Assembly: GCF_000759775.1 (NCBI RefSeq)
Contig: NZ_BBMY01000015.1
Coordinates: 1 to 58,799, forward strand
Origin: Escherichia albertii NBRC 107761 = DSM 17582
GTDB taxonomy: Bacteria > Pseudomonadota > Gammaproteobacteria > Enterobacterales > Enterobacteriaceae
DNA length: 58,799 bases
Reading direction: 5' to 3'
In this document: one piece after another, positions 1 through 10,443 of the stretch
How the letters are laid out: the number at the start of each line of letters is the position of its first letter
How positions within the stretch are numbered: position 1 is the first letter of the stretch
Program-made: the position numbers and the translations under genes
Notes under the pieces: model-generated
What the model was told of the DNA's origin: nothing
Databases searched by the model: none
Seen by the model: only the letters and a program-made list of their open reading frames with translations

Positions 1-10
1 ACAAGAAAAA

Positions 11-30
11 GGGCAGAGATGTCTCTGCCC
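11..30 (-). terminator. Intrinsic terminator at the 3' side of fruBKA
   Basis: A perfect 9-bp stem (11-19 with 22-30) is preceded on the plus strand by an A-rich run. On the minus strand it is therefore followed by a T tract, the form of a Rho-independent terminator for fruA. Confidence 0.7.
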
Positions 31-57
31 TCAGATTGTTGACAACGCGCGCTTTGT

Positions 58-162
58 TCATGCCGGATGCGGCGTAAACGCCTTATCCAACCTACAAAAG
101 CGCAAAAGATTCAATATATTGCAGGATTCAGGTAGGCCTGATAAGCATAGCGCATCAGACAA
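58..162. repeat. REP/BIME element downstream of fruA
   Basis: Two inverted REP-like units (a GCCGGATGCGGCGTAAACGC unit at about 60-95 and a GTAGGCCTGATAAG unit at about 131-160) flank an AT-rich centre. This is the usual paired REP arrangement in Escherichia intergenic DNA. Confidence 0.85.
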
Positions 163-174
163 ATTTGCGTTTGT

Positions 175-210
175 CATCATCGGGGAAGAGATATCTCTGC
201 CCCGATGATG
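175..210 (-). terminator. Long hairpin just past fruA stop
   Basis: An 11-bp GC-rich stem (175-185 with 200-210) extends inward by AGAG/CTCT. It begins 8 bases past the fruA stop. There is no strong T tract, so it may act as an mRNA 3' stabiliser ahead of the REP and the terminator at 11-30. Confidence 0.5.
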
Positions 211-218
211 AAAAGGAA

Positions 219-1910
219 TTATGCGTTTTTTGCTACTACTTGTGTTTCGGGGCGTTTGAGGAATGCATAGGCCAGACCAGCGACCAGCGTACCTGCAATA
301 ATCGCCACCAGATAACCCAGCACGGGTGTAATTGCGCCCGGGATCAGCAGCACAAACAGGCCACCGTGCGGCGCCATCAGTTTCGCGCCAATCGCCATTG
401 AGATTGCACCAGTCAGCGCCCCTCCAACGATACAGCACGGCAGAACACGCATCGGATCACGAGCAGCAAACGGAATTGCACCTTCCGAAATAAAGCACAG
501 TCCCAGAACCAGAGCAGCTTTGCCACCTTCCTGCTGCGCTTTGTCGAATTTGCGACGCGCCACCATTGTTGCCAGACCCATTGCCAGCGGTGGCACCATA
601 CCTGCTGCCATAATCGCTGCCATTGGGCCATAGGTTTGGGTACTCAACAGACCCACACCGAACGCGTACGCCGCTTTGTTAACCGGGCCGCCCATGTCAG
701 TGCACATCATGCCGCCAAGGATCGCGCCCAACAGCACCGCATTCGCAGTACCCATAGTTTGCAGCCAGTGGGTCAGACCTTCGAGGATGCCAGCAACCGG
801 TTTACCAATCAGGTAGATCATCGCCAGACCGACCACCAGACTGGAAATCAGCGGAATGATCAGGATCGGTTTCAACGCCTCCATACTCTGTGGCAATTTC
901 AGTTGCGTGCTGATCAATTTCGCAATGTAACCCGCCAGGAAGCCCGCAATAATACCGCCAATAAAGCCAGAACCTGTGCTGACCGCCAGCATACCGCCAA
1001 TCAGACCCGGCGTGAGGCCAGGACGATCGGCAATCGAGAAGGCGATATAACCTGCCAGTACCGGCACCATCAGCGCAAAGGCTGAACCGCCGCCAATCTG
1101 CATCAGTGCAGCAGCAAGCGTACCCGGCTCTTTAAACGCTTCGATACCAAAAGCAAAAGAAAGTGCGATACACAGACCACCGGCAACTACCATCGGTAGC
1201 ATATAGGAAACGCCCGTCAGCAGGTGACGGTATGCACCAGCACTCTCTTTCTTACCTTCAGTCGTCGCCGTTTGAGCTTTGCCTGCCGGTTCGTACGGCG
1301 TTGCTTCAGCGACGGCTTTATCCAGTTCCTGCGCGGTTTTCTTCAGCGCCAGACCGGTAGAGGTGCGATACATCGGTTTACCGGCAAATTTCGCCAGATC
1401 CACTTCGATATCGGCTGCCACAATCACCAGATCTGCCGCCGCCACTTCTTCAGGCGTGATCGCATTACCCGCACCAACAGAGCCACGAGTTTCAACTTTC
1501 ACCCACCAGCCGCGTTTTTTCGCTTCGGTTTCAATGGCTTCAGCCGCCATAAAGGTGTGCGCTACGCCAGTTGGGCAGGCAGTCACCGCAACTACGCGTT
1601 TCGGGCCGCTGGCTGCAACCGGTGCTGTCACACTCACCGGCGCAGTGTAAGGTTTTGCATGGCCTTTGGCTTCGCTCAAAAACAGCTCAGGGTGCGCAAC
1701 TGCCCAGGAAATATCGCCCAGCCAGACATTTTTACCGTTCAGCGCGCTGTCGTTAGGGATGGAATCACCGAGAACAATCGCCATTTCAGCATCGTTAGGG
1801 TTATCAATGATTTCCAGTTTTGCTTTTCGCGCCGCCGCGCCCAGCAGGGTCTTCGCCATATAGGCGCGTGCCTGACCGAGATTAGCGTCAATAATCAGCA
1901 GCGTTTTCAT
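219..1910 (-). CDS. fruA: PTS fructose-specific EIIB'BC transporter
   Basis: Inner-membrane permease of the fructose phosphotransferase system; it imports fructose as fructose 1-phosphate. The 563 aa match the K-12 length. An N-terminal IIB'-like domain (about 1-95) is followed by the active IIB domain with the CPTGVAHT phosphocysteine loop (Cys112). The membrane-spanning IIC domain runs from about residue 225 to 550. The start is supported by GAGAGG 5 bases upstream. It is the last gene of fruBKA, 16 bases after fruK, and receives phosphate from FruB. Confidence 0.98.
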   Translation of the reverse strand: MKTLLIIDANLGQARAYMAKTLLGAAARKAKLEIIDNPNDAEMAIVLGDSIPNDSALNGKNVWLGDISWAVAHPELFLSEAKGHAKPYTAPVSVTAPVAASGPKRVVAVTACPTGVAHTFMAAEAIETEAKKRGWWVKVETRGSVGAGNAITPEEVAAADLVIVAADIEVDLAKFAGKPMYRTSTGLALKKTAQELDKAVAEATPYEPAGKAQTATTEGKKESAGAYRHLLTGVSYMLPMVVAGGLCIALSFAFGIEAFKEPGTLAAALMQIGGGSAFALMVPVLAGYIAFSIADRPGLTPGLIGGMLAVSTGSGFIGGIIAGFLAGYIAKLISTQLKLPQSMEALKPILIIPLISSLVVGLAMIYLIGKPVAGILEGLTHWLQTMGTANAVLLGAILGGMMCTDMGGPVNKAAYAFGVGLLSTQTYGPMAAIMAAGMVPPLAMGLATMVARRKFDKAQQEGGKAALVLGLCFISEGAIPFAARDPMRVLPCCIVGGALTGAISMAIGAKLMAPHGGLFVLLIPGAITPVLGYLVAIIAGTLVAGLAYAFLKRPETQVVAKNA

Positions 1911-1926
1911 TATGCCTCTCCTGCTG

Positions 1927-2865
1927 TCAGTTAAAGGGTTTTAAGTCGACGCGCGCCATCATTGCGGCCAACTGCGGACGATCGGTAATACCCACATTGC
2001 TTTGACTTACCGCCAGGGCTGCAACAGCAGTCGCCAGACGCAGTGTGTGCTCACTGGATTCACGCATCAGCAAGCCATAAATCAGGCCGCCGACCATAGA
2101 ATCCCCTGCGCCAACGGTACTTACGACATCGACTGATGGTGGTTTGGCGATCCATTCGCCGGAGGCATTAACCCAAAGCGCGCCTTCGGCACCCAGTGAA
2201 ATCACGACATGCGCAATGCCTTGTTCACGCAGCGCATGCGCAGCTTCAATCACATCTTTCATTTCAGGCAGTTTACGATCCGCCCAGATTTCCAGCTCGC
2301 GACGGTTAGGTTTCACCAGCCACGGCGCTGCTTTCAAACCTGCCACTAACGCTTCACGGCTACTATCAAAGATAATGCAAGGACACTGACTACGCAGGCG
2401 AGTCATCCAGTCGGTAAACGCTTCCGGGCTGACGCCGGACGGTAAACTTCCGCTGACACAGACCATATCGAACTGTCCCAGCCAGCTTAATGAATCATTA
2501 ACAAAGCGTTCCCAGTCAGCAGGAGTCACTTCAAAACCAGAGAAGTTGAAGTCAGTCACTTCGCCATCTTTTTCTGTCAGCTTAACGTTAATACGGGTGC
2601 GCCCCTGTACAACCTGGAAGCGGTTGGCAATGCCCAGTTCACTGAACAGTTGCTGAAATCCGTCCTGATTGTCTTTGCCGAGGAAACCGCCAACGGTGAC
2701 ATCAATGCCGAGATCTTTTAATACCTTAGCTACGTTGATACCTTTACCCGCCGCATGCAGACCCGTAGTTTTCACCAGATTCACTTCGCCGCGTTCAATT
2801 TCCGGGCAAAAACCAACAAGATCATAAGCCGGATTGAGGGTGATCGTAGCAACACGTCTGCTCAT
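1927..2865 (-). CDS. fruK: 1-phosphofructokinase
   Basis: Phosphorylates fructose 1-phosphate to fructose 1,6-bisphosphate with ATP. PfkB/ribokinase family: the C-terminal GAGDS motif (about residues 248-252) carries the catalytic Asp and anion hole, and the N-terminal AAGKGINVA segment is the family's sugar-binding motif. I chose the ATG at 2865, giving 312 aa as in K-12. A GTG one codon further upstream is possible. The ATG overlaps the fruB stop (TGATG), so translation is probably coupled. Confidence 0.97.
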   Translation of the reverse strand: MSRRVATITLNPAYDLVGFCPEIERGEVNLVKTTGLHAAGKGINVAKVLKDLGIDVTVGGFLGKDNQDGFQQLFSELGIANRFQVVQGRTRINVKLTEKDGEVTDFNFSGFEVTPADWERFVNDSLSWLGQFDMVCVSGSLPSGVSPEAFTDWMTRLRSQCPCIIFDSSREALVAGLKAAPWLVKPNRRELEIWADRKLPEMKDVIEAAHALREQGIAHVVISLGAEGALWVNASGEWIAKPPSVDVVSTVGAGDSMVGGLIYGLLMRESSEHTLRLATAVAALAVSQSNVGITDRPQLAAMMARVDLKPFN

Positions 2866-3995
2866 CACGCGCCCTCCCCAAGGCCGGCGGCGATAGCGTC
2901 GCCAATAGCTTTCAGCGCCTGTTCAGCATCTGCTCCCTGAGCAGTAAAGCGCAGGCGATGACCTTTCTTAACGCCAAGTGCTACAACTTTCATCAGACTA
3001 CGTCCATTTGCCGGTTTGCCGGTGCCATCGAGGTTTGTCACGGTAATATCACTGTTAAACTGTTTAATGGTATTGACCAGCATGGTGCCAGGACGAGCAT
3101 GCAGGCCATGTTCATTGCGCACGACGAATTCCGCGCTTAACACATCATCGGTCAGTGCATCATCGCTGGTCAGTAGCGCCAGCAGCGTTGCCGCATCTGC
3201 TTTCAGCAGACGTTCAGCCTTATTGTCGATCAACAGGTCGCTCAGACGCTTAAGTACCGCGACAGGCTGATCGTCATTCATTGCTACACTAACTAACATT
3301 GCTGCGGTTCCGCCTTCGACATCGAAGGCATTCGCTGCACGGCTTACTGCAATGGCGCTACGCAGGTTGCCTTCCGCGCTATCATTTAGCCAGATCCCCT
3401 GTCCGAGGTTCAGCGGTTGTTCGTTGATGGCTTTGGTAACAAAAGTAGCGTCAACCGCGCCCGCTTCTTTCAGACGCGCGGCATTCAGCGCTTGCAGCGT
3501 CAGCAGATCGCTGGCGACGATATCCAGCGTCAACATTTCGTTGTCAAACTTAAGCTGTTCACTCTGTTTTTCGCCCATCAGCAACGCACGCAATTCTTCT
3601 GCGGTCGTCGCTGATTTCAGTTGTTCAGCAACGGAATCATCGCTCAGGGCATGCGTTAGCTGACGCAACAATCCAAGATGTTCATCCGAGCTGGCGGCAA
3701 TACCAATGGCGACATACGCCACCTGCCCTTCCCCCCAGGTCACGCCTTCCGGGAACTGGAATACCTGAACACCCGTTTTCAGTACCTGATCGCGGGTGTC
3801 GGTAGTGCCGTGAGGAATTGCAATCCCATTGCCGAGAAACGTTGAGGTTTGCTGTTCACGCGCCAGCATGCCGTTGACGTAGCCGTCAGCTACATTACCG
3901 GCCTGCACCAGCGCCGCAGCGACCTGGCGAATCGCCTCTTCTTTGTTTCCGGCCTTTTCGCCCGGATGGATGTCCTGTACGGATAACTGGAACAT
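2865..3995 (-). CDS. fruB: PTS fructose diphosphoryl transfer protein (EIIA-FPr)
   Basis: Cytoplasmic phosphocarrier linking PTS Enzyme I to FruA. The N-terminal EIIA domain contains the phosphorylated His62 (IPHGTTD). A central M domain of about 100 residues leads to a C-terminal HPr-like FPr domain with phosphohistidine His299 (GLHARPG). The 376 aa match the family. AGGAG lies just upstream of the ATG. It is the first gene of the operon, directly behind the Cra operators. Confidence 0.97.
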   Translation of the reverse strand: MFQLSVQDIHPGEKAGNKEEAIRQVAAALVQAGNVADGYVNGMLAREQQTSTFLGNGIAIPHGTTDTRDQVLKTGVQVFQFPEGVTWGEGQVAYVAIGIAASSDEHLGLLRQLTHALSDDSVAEQLKSATTAEELRALLMGEKQSEQLKFDNEMLTLDIVASDLLTLQALNAARLKEAGAVDATFVTKAINEQPLNLGQGIWLNDSAEGNLRSAIAVSRAANAFDVEGGTAAMLVSVAMNDDQPVAVLKRLSDLLIDNKAERLLKADAATLLALLTSDDALTDDVLSAEFVVRNEHGLHARPGTMLVNTIKQFNSDITVTNLDGTGKPANGRSLMKVVALGVKKGHRLRFTAQGADAEQALKAIGDAIAAGLGEGA

Positions 3996-4009
3996 AGTTC
4001 TCCTCTCTT

Positions 4010-4108
4010 GCTGAATTGAAACGATTCAGCTTCTATGAGAAAAAAAGCGCCAACCTGAATTTGGATTAAACACAAGATTGCGCTGAAACGTTTCAAGAAA
4101 GCATAATA
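4010..4108 (-). promoter_or_regulatory. fruB promoter with two Cra (FruR) operators
   Basis: Two near-palindromic Cra-type sites, 4010-4030 and 4082-4097 (GCTGAAACGTTTCAAG), flank the start of transcription. A TATTAT -10 hexamer reads on the minus strand at 4103-4108, so the upstream site overlaps the start region and the other lies in the leader. Relief by fructose 1-phosphate is the established mechanism for Cra at fruBKA. The rest of the 3996-4362 interval is AT-rich and shows no gene. Confidence 0.85.
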
Positions 4109-4362
4109 CTTCTGCTTCAGCACGCAAGGAAAGCCGAAAAGTTATGTACAAAAGTTTGATGTGCTGCACAAAATTTTGCCAATTATCCTAATTGCTGATG
4201 GAAAAATCCGTTATCAGCAAATTCATTTCAGCCGCGTCAGCAGACGCTCAGCAAGAGTGAAATGGCATTTTGATTATTCGTGGCGCTTTTGATTTCGCTG
4301 CCTGTTTATTTTCTGACAAGCAGCGTAAACTCCGCGTCTTCATCTTTCCGTGATCGACCAGC

Positions 4363-5544
4363 ATGCATAACTCCCCCGCAGTCTCCAGCGCAAAATCATT
4401 TGATCTGACCTCGACGGCGTTTTTAATCGTTGCCTTTCTCACTGGCATTGCGGGCGCTCTGCAAACCCCGACGCTAAGTATTTTCCTCACCGATGAAGTA
4501 CATGCCCGCCCGGCAATGGTGGGATTCTTCTTTACCGGTAGTGCAGTCATCGGAATTCTGGTCAGTCAGTTTCTCGCCGGACGCTCTGATAAACGCGGCG
4601 ATCGTAAGTCATTGATTGTCCTTTGCTGCCTGTTAGGTGTGCTGGCCTGTGCTCTTTTCGCCTGGAACCGCAACTACTTCATTCTGCTGTTTGTCGGCGT
4701 CTTTCTTAGCAGTTTTGGCTCAACCGCTAACCCGCAAATGTTTGCTCTTGCCCGTGAACATGCTGACAAAACCGGACGTGAAGCGGTGATGTTCAGCTCT
4801 TTTTTACGCGCCCAGGTTTCGTTGGCGTGGGTCATTGGCCCGCCGCTGGCTTATGCATTAGCAATGGGTTTCAGTTTTACAGTGATGTACCTCAGCGCTG
4901 CGGTGGCGTTTATTGTTTGCGGCTTAATGGTGTGGTTGTTTTTACCATCAATGCAAAAAGAGGTTTCTCTGGCAACCGGTACGGTTGAAGCGCCGCGTCG
5001 TAACCGTCGCGATACGCTGTTGCTGTTTGTTATTTGTACACTGATGTGGGGATCAAACAGCCTGTATATCATCAATATGCCGCTGTTTATTATCAACGAA
5101 CTGCATCTCCCCGAGAAACTGGCGGGAGTGATGATGGGGACGGCAGTCGGGCTGGAAATCCCAACAATGCTGATTGCCGGTTATTTTGCCAAACGTCTGG
5201 GTAAGCGTTTTTTAATGCGCGTTGCCGCTGTGGGCGGCGTCTGTTTTTATGCGGGTATGCTGATGGCGCATTCACCAGTCATTCTTTTGGGCTTACAACT
5301 GCTTAATGCGATTTTTATCGGCATTCTGGGAGGGATTGGGATGCTCTATTTCCAGGACCTGATGCCCGGTCAGGCAGGTTCAGCAACCACGCTCTATACC
5401 AATACATCACGCGTGGGCTGGATCATCGCCGGTTCCGTAGCGGGAATCGTCGCAGAAATCTGGAATTATCACGCGGTGTTCTGGTTTGCGATGGTGATGA
5501 TTTTAGCTACCCTGTTTTGCCTGCTACGTATTAAAGATGTTTAA
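4363..5544 (+). CDS. setB: Sugar efflux transporter, MFS family
   Basis: Major facilitator inner-membrane protein of the SET family, exporting lactose and other sugars or glycosides. The 393 aa carry 12 predicted membrane segments, with the typical motif between TM2 and TM3 ([11 protein letters not shown], about residues 74-84). Length and sequence match K-12 SetB. It is divergent from fruBKA and converges on yeiW with a 4-base overlap. No strong ribosome binding site is visible. The physiological substrate in vivo is unsettled. Confidence 0.95.
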   Translation: MHNSPAVSSAKSFDLTSTAFLIVAFLTGIAGALQTPTLSIFLTDEVHARPAMVGFFFTGSAVIGILVSQFLAGRSDKRGDRKSLIVLCCLLGVLACALFAWNRNYFILLFVGVFLSSFGSTANPQMFALAREHADKTGREAVMFSSFLRAQVSLAWVIGPPLAYALAMGFSFTVMYLSAAVAFIVCGLMVWLFLPSMQKEVSLATGTVEAPRRNRRDTLLLFVICTLMWGSNSLYIINMPLFIINELHLPEKLAGVMMGTAVGLEIPTMLIAGYFAKRLGKRFLMRVAAVGGVCFYAGMLMAHSPVILLGLQLLNAIFIGILGGIGMLYFQDLMPGQAGSATTLYTNTSRVGWIIAGSVAGIVAEIWNYHAVFWFAMVMILATLFCLLRIKDV

Positions 5545-5795
5545 GGCGCGGTCAGCCTTTCCAGATCGATAAGCCAGATCATTGCCTGCTGACGCGTGTT
5601 GCCGCACATTTCAACACTGGCTTGTAAGCCTGCGCAGACTTTCGGTCGTAGCGGAGAGGTAAAAATTTTGCAGCGTTGATGTTCATCAAGCTGAATACAG
5701 GGTGTATTGGCGGGCTTACCATCTGGCATACCGGGAATAGGGCTGGAGATTGAGGGGGCGGTGCAACACGCCCCGCAACCCGGACGGCATTCCAT
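5541..5795 (-). CDS. yeiW: YkgJ-family cysteine cluster protein
   Basis: Small 84-aa cytoplasmic protein of the UPF0153/YkgJ family. The N-terminal CxxxCxxCC motif (Cys3, 7, 10, 11) and further cysteines at about 33, 42, 54 and 64 would bind a metal or iron-sulfur cluster. Its function is unknown. The 3' end overlaps the setB stop on the opposite strand, so the two genes are convergent. Confidence 0.9.
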   Translation of the reverse strand: MECRPGCGACCTAPSISSPIPGMPDGKPANTPCIQLDEHQRCKIFTSPLRPKVCAGLQASVEMCGNTRQQAMIWLIDLERLTAP

Positions 5796-5949
5796 ACATT
5801 GTTCTCTTAAGGTTAACCACCAGATTGATGAGCGCGCACAGTATCACCTTTTTTGCACCAGCAAAAGTGCGAATACCACTTGCCTGAAAGGCCCGTCGCG
5901 AGTAGTTTGTCGCGATATTTTTGACATTTTCGACAACAGGAATTTTTCG

Positions 5950-6522
5950 ATGCCAAGAGCGAACGAAATTAAAAAAGGTATGGTACTGAATTACAACGGC
6001 AAACTGCTGCTGGTTAAGGACATTGATATTCAGTCGCCTACTGCCCGCGGTGCCGCTACGCTGTACAAAATGCGTTTTTCTGATGTCCGTACCGGGCTGA
6101 AAGTGGAAGAACGTTTTAAAGGCGATGATATCGTTGACACCGTGACGCTGACCCGTCGTTACGTTGACTTCTCCTACGTCGATGGCAACGAATATGTCTT
6201 TATGGATAAAGAAGACTATACCCCATATACCTTCACGAAAGATCAGATTGAAGAAGAACTGCTGTTTATGCCGGAAGGCGGCATGCCGGACATGCAGGTG
6301 CTGACCTGGGATGGTCAACTGCTGGCCCTTGAACTGCCGCAGACCGTTGATCTGGAAATCATTGAAACCGCGCCAGGCATCAAAGGTGCATCTGCCAGTG
6401 CCCGTAACAAACCGGCGACATTGAGCACCGGCCTGGTGATTCAGGTACCAGAATACTTAAGCCCGGGCGAAAAAATTCGTATCCATATCGAAGAGCGCCG
6501 TTATATGGGTCGTGCTGACTAA
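5950..6522 (+). CDS. efpL: EF-P-like translation factor EfpL (YeiP)
   Basis: Paralogue of elongation factor P that helps ribosomes past polyproline and related stalling motifs. The 190-aa frame from ATG 5950 has the three beta-barrel domains of the family: an N-terminal KOW-like domain and two OB domains ending in [14 protein letters not shown]. The tip loop SPTARG places Arg33 where EF-P has its modified Lys34, the hallmark of EfpL. An upstream in-frame extension from 5707 is not supported by the family alignment. Confidence 0.96.
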   Translation: MPRANEIKKGMVLNYNGKLLLVKDIDIQSPTARGAATLYKMRFSDVRTGLKVEERFKGDDIVDTVTLTRRYVDFSYVDGNEYVFMDKEDYTPYTFTKDQIEEELLFMPEGGMPDMQVLTWDGQLLALELPQTVDLEIIETAPGIKGASASARNKPATLSTGLVIQVPEYLSPGEKIRIHIEERRYMGRAD

Positions 6523-6539
6523 CTTCAGCCGCGTTCAGA

Positions 6540-6567
6540 AAAGGGGTGGCTCAGGCCGCCCCTTTCA
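6540..6567 (+). terminator. efpL terminator hairpin
   Basis: A GC-rich inverted repeat (AAGGGGTGGC with GCCGCCCCTT) starts about 18 bases after the efpL stop and is followed by a short T-containing stretch. A related hairpin recurs at the ends of the two repeat copies that follow. Confidence 0.7.
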
Positions 6568-6925
6568 ACTAATAACAAAGTGCCCTTTGCTCATGCCGGA
6601 TGCGGCTTAAACGCCTTATCCAGCCTACAAAACAACGCAAATTCACTACATTGCACAATCCATGTAGGCCTGATAAGTGTAGCGCATCAGGCAGTTTTAC
6701 ATTTGTCATCAATCTCAAAGGGATAGCTCAGGCTGTCCCTTTCAACTAATAACAAAGTGCGCTTTGCTCATGCCGGATACGGCGTAAACGCCTTATCCAG
6801 CCTACAAAACTACAAAACAACGCAAATTCACTACATTGCACAATCCATGTAGGCCTGATAAGTGTAGCGCATCAGGCAGTTTTACATTTGTCATCAATCT
6901 CAAAGGGATAGCTCAGGCTGTCCCT
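6564..6925. repeat. Tandemly duplicated REP/BIME module
   Basis: The segment beginning at 6564 repeats from 6741 (period 177 bases). Both copies hold a REP pair (about 6594-6700 and 6775-6885) and end in an AAAGGGATAGCTCAGGCTGT hairpin. The second copy differs by a few substitutions and about 8 inserted bases near 6808. The remaining gene-free DNA to 7106 is AT-rich and holds the presumptive yeiQ promoter. Confidence 0.85.
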
Positions 6926-7106
6926 TTTTAAATTTATTATACCAATCTTCTATTTTGCGCTTCCTGAACATCGTTCTCCCGCAATATTCACCAGTTCATT
7001 GATCGCCCTCACACTTCATCGCATTAACAATCCAGACCAATTTCAATTGATGTCATATAACTTTACACTGTCATTGTTAATCAATCGTTACTAAGACGTG
7101 ACTTCT

Positions 7107-8573
7107 ATGAATACAATCGCCTCCACGACCTTCCCGCATCACGTGCACACTCCACGCTACAATCGCCAGCAATTGAAATCGCGTATCGTTCATTTTGGCT
7201 TTGGCGCTTTTCACCGCGCACATCAGGCGTTATTGACCGATCGTGTGTTAAATGCCCTTGGCGGCGACTGGGGTATCTGTGAAATCAGCTTGTTCAGCGG
7301 CGATCAACTAATGAGCCAGCTTCGCGCACAGGACCATTTATACACCGTGTTAGAAAAAGGCGCGGACGGTAATCAGGCGATCATTGTCGGTGCCGTTCAC
7401 GAATGCCTGAATGCAAAACTGGATTCCTTAGCGGCGATTATTGAGAAGTTTTGCGAACCACAAGTGGCGATTGTTTCCCTCACGATTACCGAAAAAGGGT
7501 ATTGCATCGACCCGGCTACCGGTACGCTCGACACCAGCAATCTACGGATTATTCACGATCTATAAAACCCTGAAGAGCCTCACTCTGCACCAGGCATTCT
7601 TGTCGAAGCATTGAAACGCCGCCGTGAACGCGGCCTTGCGCCGTTTACCGTGCTCTCCTGCGACAATATTCCTGACAATGGCCATGTGGTGAAAAACGCG
7701 ATACTGGGAATGGCAGAAAAACGTTCCCCGGAACTCGCCGGATGGATAAAAGGTCACGTCAGCTTTCCGGGAACGATGGTTGATCGCATTGTTCCGGCAG
7801 CAACCGACGAATCGCTGGCGGAAATTAGCCGACATTTAGGTGTAAGCGATCCCTGTGCGATCAGCTGCGAGCCGTTTATTCAGTGGGTGGTGGAAGATAA
7901 CTTCGTCGCGGGACGCCCGGAATGGGAAGTTGCAGGCGTACAGATGGTTAACAATGTTCTCCCCTGGGAGGAGATGAAACTGCGTATGCTTAACGGCAGC
8001 CATTCTTTCCTCGCTTATCTGGGCTATCTGGCTGGGTTCGCCCACATCAGCGACTGTATGCAAAACCGCGTATTTCGTCATGCTGCCAGAACGTTAATGC
8101 TGGAAGAACAAGCACCTATACTGCGAATTCAGGAGGTCGATTTAACACAATATGCAGATAAGTTAATTGCTCGTTTTGCCAACCCGGCGCTAAAACATAA
8201 AACCTGGCAAATCGCGATGGATGGCAGTCAGAAATTACCACAACGTATGCTGGCAGGTATTCGTATTCATCTGGCGCGCCAAACGAACTGGTCGTTACTG
8301 GCATTAGGCGTCGCAGGCTGGATGCGCTATGTGAGCGGTGTTGATGATGTCGGAAATGCTATTGATGTTCGCGATCCGCTGCACGATAAAATTCACGATC
8401 TCGTTGCGAACAGCAACAATGAGCAACGCGTTACCGCCCTGCTTTCTTTACGTGAAGTGTTCGGTGATGACCTGCCGGATAACGCCGACTTTGTTCAGGC
8501 TATCGAACATGCCTGGCGCCAGATTACGCAATTTGGCGCTCATCAGGCACTGTTAAATACCCTCAAAATTTAA
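7107..8573 (+). pseudogene. yeiQ: Mannitol-dehydrogenase-family oxidoreductase, nonsense mutation
   Basis: Would encode a 488-aa NAD-dependent polyol/sugar-acid oxidoreductase related to UxaB and mannitol dehydrogenases. An in-frame TAA at 7563-7565 interrupts it at about codon 153, and the same frame continues without further damage to the normal end at 8573. The N-terminal Rossmann segment (VHFGFGAFHRAHQA) and the C-terminal catalytic region are otherwise well conserved. A single base change from CAA (Gln) would explain the stop. An upstream GTG at 7098 is an alternative start. A C-terminal fragment could start at a TTG near 7611, but this is unlikely to be active. Confidence 0.88.
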
Positions 8574-8589
8574 CGATTTCTGCGGTTAA

Positions 8590-8616
8590 AGCGGACGGAA
8601 CACGGCTTCGTCCGCT
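8590..8616 (+). terminator. Terminator after yeiQ
   Basis: An 8-bp stem, AGCGGACG with CGTCCGCT, and an 11-base loop is followed by a pyrimidine-rich run. It separates yeiQ from yeiR. Confidence 0.65.
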
Positions 8617-8690
8617 CTCCTCTTCTCTTTTCCGATTTTTTTAGCCAGGATTAATACAACGTTAATTAATCAGATCATTGCGGAGCCGTT

Positions 8691-9677
8691 GTGACCAGAA
8701 CTAACCTCATCACCGGTTTTCTCGGTAGCGGGAAAACCACTTCTATTCTTCATCTGTTAGCACACAAGAATCCGCAAGAAAAATGGGCGGTACTGGTGAA
8801 TGAGTTTGGGGAAGTCGGGATTGATGGCGCTCTGCTCGCCGATAGCGGTGCGTTGCTAAAAGAGATCTCCGGCGGTTGCATGTGTTGCGTTAATGGATTA
8901 CCTATGCAGGTGGGACTGAACACCTTGCTGCGCCAGGGAAAACCCGATCGTTTGCTGATAGAGCCAACTGGGCTGGGCCATCCAAAACAGATCCTCGATC
9001 TGCTAACAGCACCGGTCTATGAACCGTGGATCGATCTGCGTGCTACGTTATGTATTCTCGATCCGCGCCTGTTGCTGGACGAAAAAACCATCAATAATGA
9101 AAACTTCCGCGACCAGTTGGCGGCCGCAGATATCATTGTCGCCAATAAATCCGATCGTGCGACCCCCGAAAGCGAACAAGCGTTACAACGCTGGTGGCAA
9201 CAAAATGGCGACGGGCGACAATTAATTCACAGCGCTCATGGACAAATTGAAGGTCACCTTCTGGATTTGCCTCGTCAAAATTTCACCGAGTTGCCAACCA
9301 GCACCACCCATTCACATCAACATATCGGAAAAAAAGGGTTAGCTGCATTAAGCCTACCAGAGCATCAGCGCTGGCGTCGTAGCCTGAACAGCGGGCAAGG
9401 GCATCAGGCTTGCGGTTGGATTTTCGACGCGGAGACAGTTTTCGACACCATTGGTATTCTGGAATGGGCGCGCCTTGCGCCAGTCGGGCGTGTAAAAGGT
9501 GTGATGCGGATACCGGAAGGCCTTGTGCGTATCAACCGTCAAGGCGATGACTTGCATATTGAAACACAAAACGTTGCGCCGCCGGATAGCCGAATTGAGC
9601 TGATTTCCAGCAATGAGGCTGACTGGAATGCCTTGCAGAGCGCACTGTTGAAGCTTCGTTTAGCGTCCAACGCGTAA
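8691..9677 (+). CDS. yeiR: COG0523 (G3E) GTPase, zinc-binding
   Basis: Member of the CobW/UreG-related metallochaperone GTPases; YeiR binds zinc and is linked to zinc homeostasis. The 328-aa protein starts at GTG 8691. Walker A is GFLGSGKTT (about 9-17), the COG0523 metal motif is GGCMCC (about 61-66), and the guanine motif is NKSD. A His-containing linker (THSHQH, about 205-210) precedes the C-terminal CobW domain. The length equals K-12. It may form a transcript with lpxT, 38 bases downstream. Confidence 0.94.
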   Translation: MTRTNLITGFLGSGKTTSILHLLAHKNPQEKWAVLVNEFGEVGIDGALLADSGALLKEISGGCMCCVNGLPMQVGLNTLLRQGKPDRLLIEPTGLGHPKQILDLLTAPVYEPWIDLRATLCILDPRLLLDEKTINNENFRDQLAAADIIVANKSDRATPESEQALQRWWQQNGDGRQLIHSAHGQIEGHLLDLPRQNFTELPTSTTHSHQHIGKKGLAALSLPEHQRWRRSLNSGQGHQACGWIFDAETVFDTIGILEWARLAPVGRVKGVMRIPEGLVRINRQGDDLHIETQNVAPPDSRIELISSNEADWNALQSALLKLRLASNA

Positions 9678-9715
9678 GGTTGCCTGCGTTTTTCAGTAAA
9701 ACAGAATGAGTTGTT

Positions 9716-10429
9716 ATGAGCAAAAATTTGCCGCAAATAGTGTTGTTAAACATTATCGGCCTTGGGCTGTTTCTTTCCTGGTATATTCCGGCTAATCATG
9801 GATTCTGGTTGCCGATTGATACGAGCATTTTTTATTTCTTTAATCAGAAACTGGTCGAAAGTAAGGCCTTTTTATGGTTGGTAGCACTGACCAATAACCG
9901 CGCCTTTGACGGCTGTTCACTGCTGGCGATGGGAATGTTGATGCTCAGCTTCTGGCTGAAGGAAAATGCCTCCGGCAGACGGCGTATTATGATTATTGGT
10001 CTGGTGATGCTATTAACAGCAGTAGTACTAAACCAACTGAGCCAGGTATTTATTCCGGTAAAACGGGCCAGCCCGACATTGACCTTTACCGATATTAACC
10101 GCGTTAGCGAACTGCTTTCAGTCCCAACGAAGGACGCCTCGCGGGATAGCTTTCCTGGCGATCACGGTATGATGCTGCTTATTTTTTCCGCATTTATGTG
10201 GCGTTATTTTGGAAAAGCCGCAGGGGGAATCGCCCTTATTATATTTGTGGTTTTTGCATTTCCCAGAGTAATGATTGGCGCTCACTGGTTTACGGACATC
10301 ATTGTCGGTTCCATGACCGTGATATTGATTGGTTTACCCTGGTGGCTAATGACACCATTAAGTGATCGGTTAATCACCTTTTTTGACAAATCACTACCGG
10401 GAAACAACAAACATATTCCAAACAAATAA
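9716..10429 (+). CDS. lpxT: Lipid A 1-diphosphate synthase
   Basis: Inner-membrane phosphotransferase that uses undecaprenyl diphosphate to add a phosphate to lipid A on the periplasmic face. The 237 aa have six predicted membrane helices. The PAP2 signature is visible as KRASPT, then FPGDHGM, then RVMIGAHWFTD (catalytic His). Length and sequence match K-12 LpxT (YeiU). Confidence 0.95.
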   Translation: MSKNLPQIVLLNIIGLGLFLSWYIPANHGFWLPIDTSIFYFFNQKLVESKAFLWLVALTNNRAFDGCSLLAMGMLMLSFWLKENASGRRRIMIIGLVMLLTAVVLNQLSQVFIPVKRASPTLTFTDINRVSELLSVPTKDASRDSFPGDHGMMLLIFSAFMWRYFGKAAGGIALIIFVVFAFPRVMIGAHWFTDIIVGSMTVILIGLPWWLMTPLSDRLITFFDKSLPGNNKHIPNK

Positions 10430-10443
10430 CTCACAGTAATTAA

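Noticed and set aside
5716..6318. 200-aa minus-strand frame opposite efpL
   Set aside because: It lies entirely antisense to efpL and yeiW's flank, with no recognisable domain.
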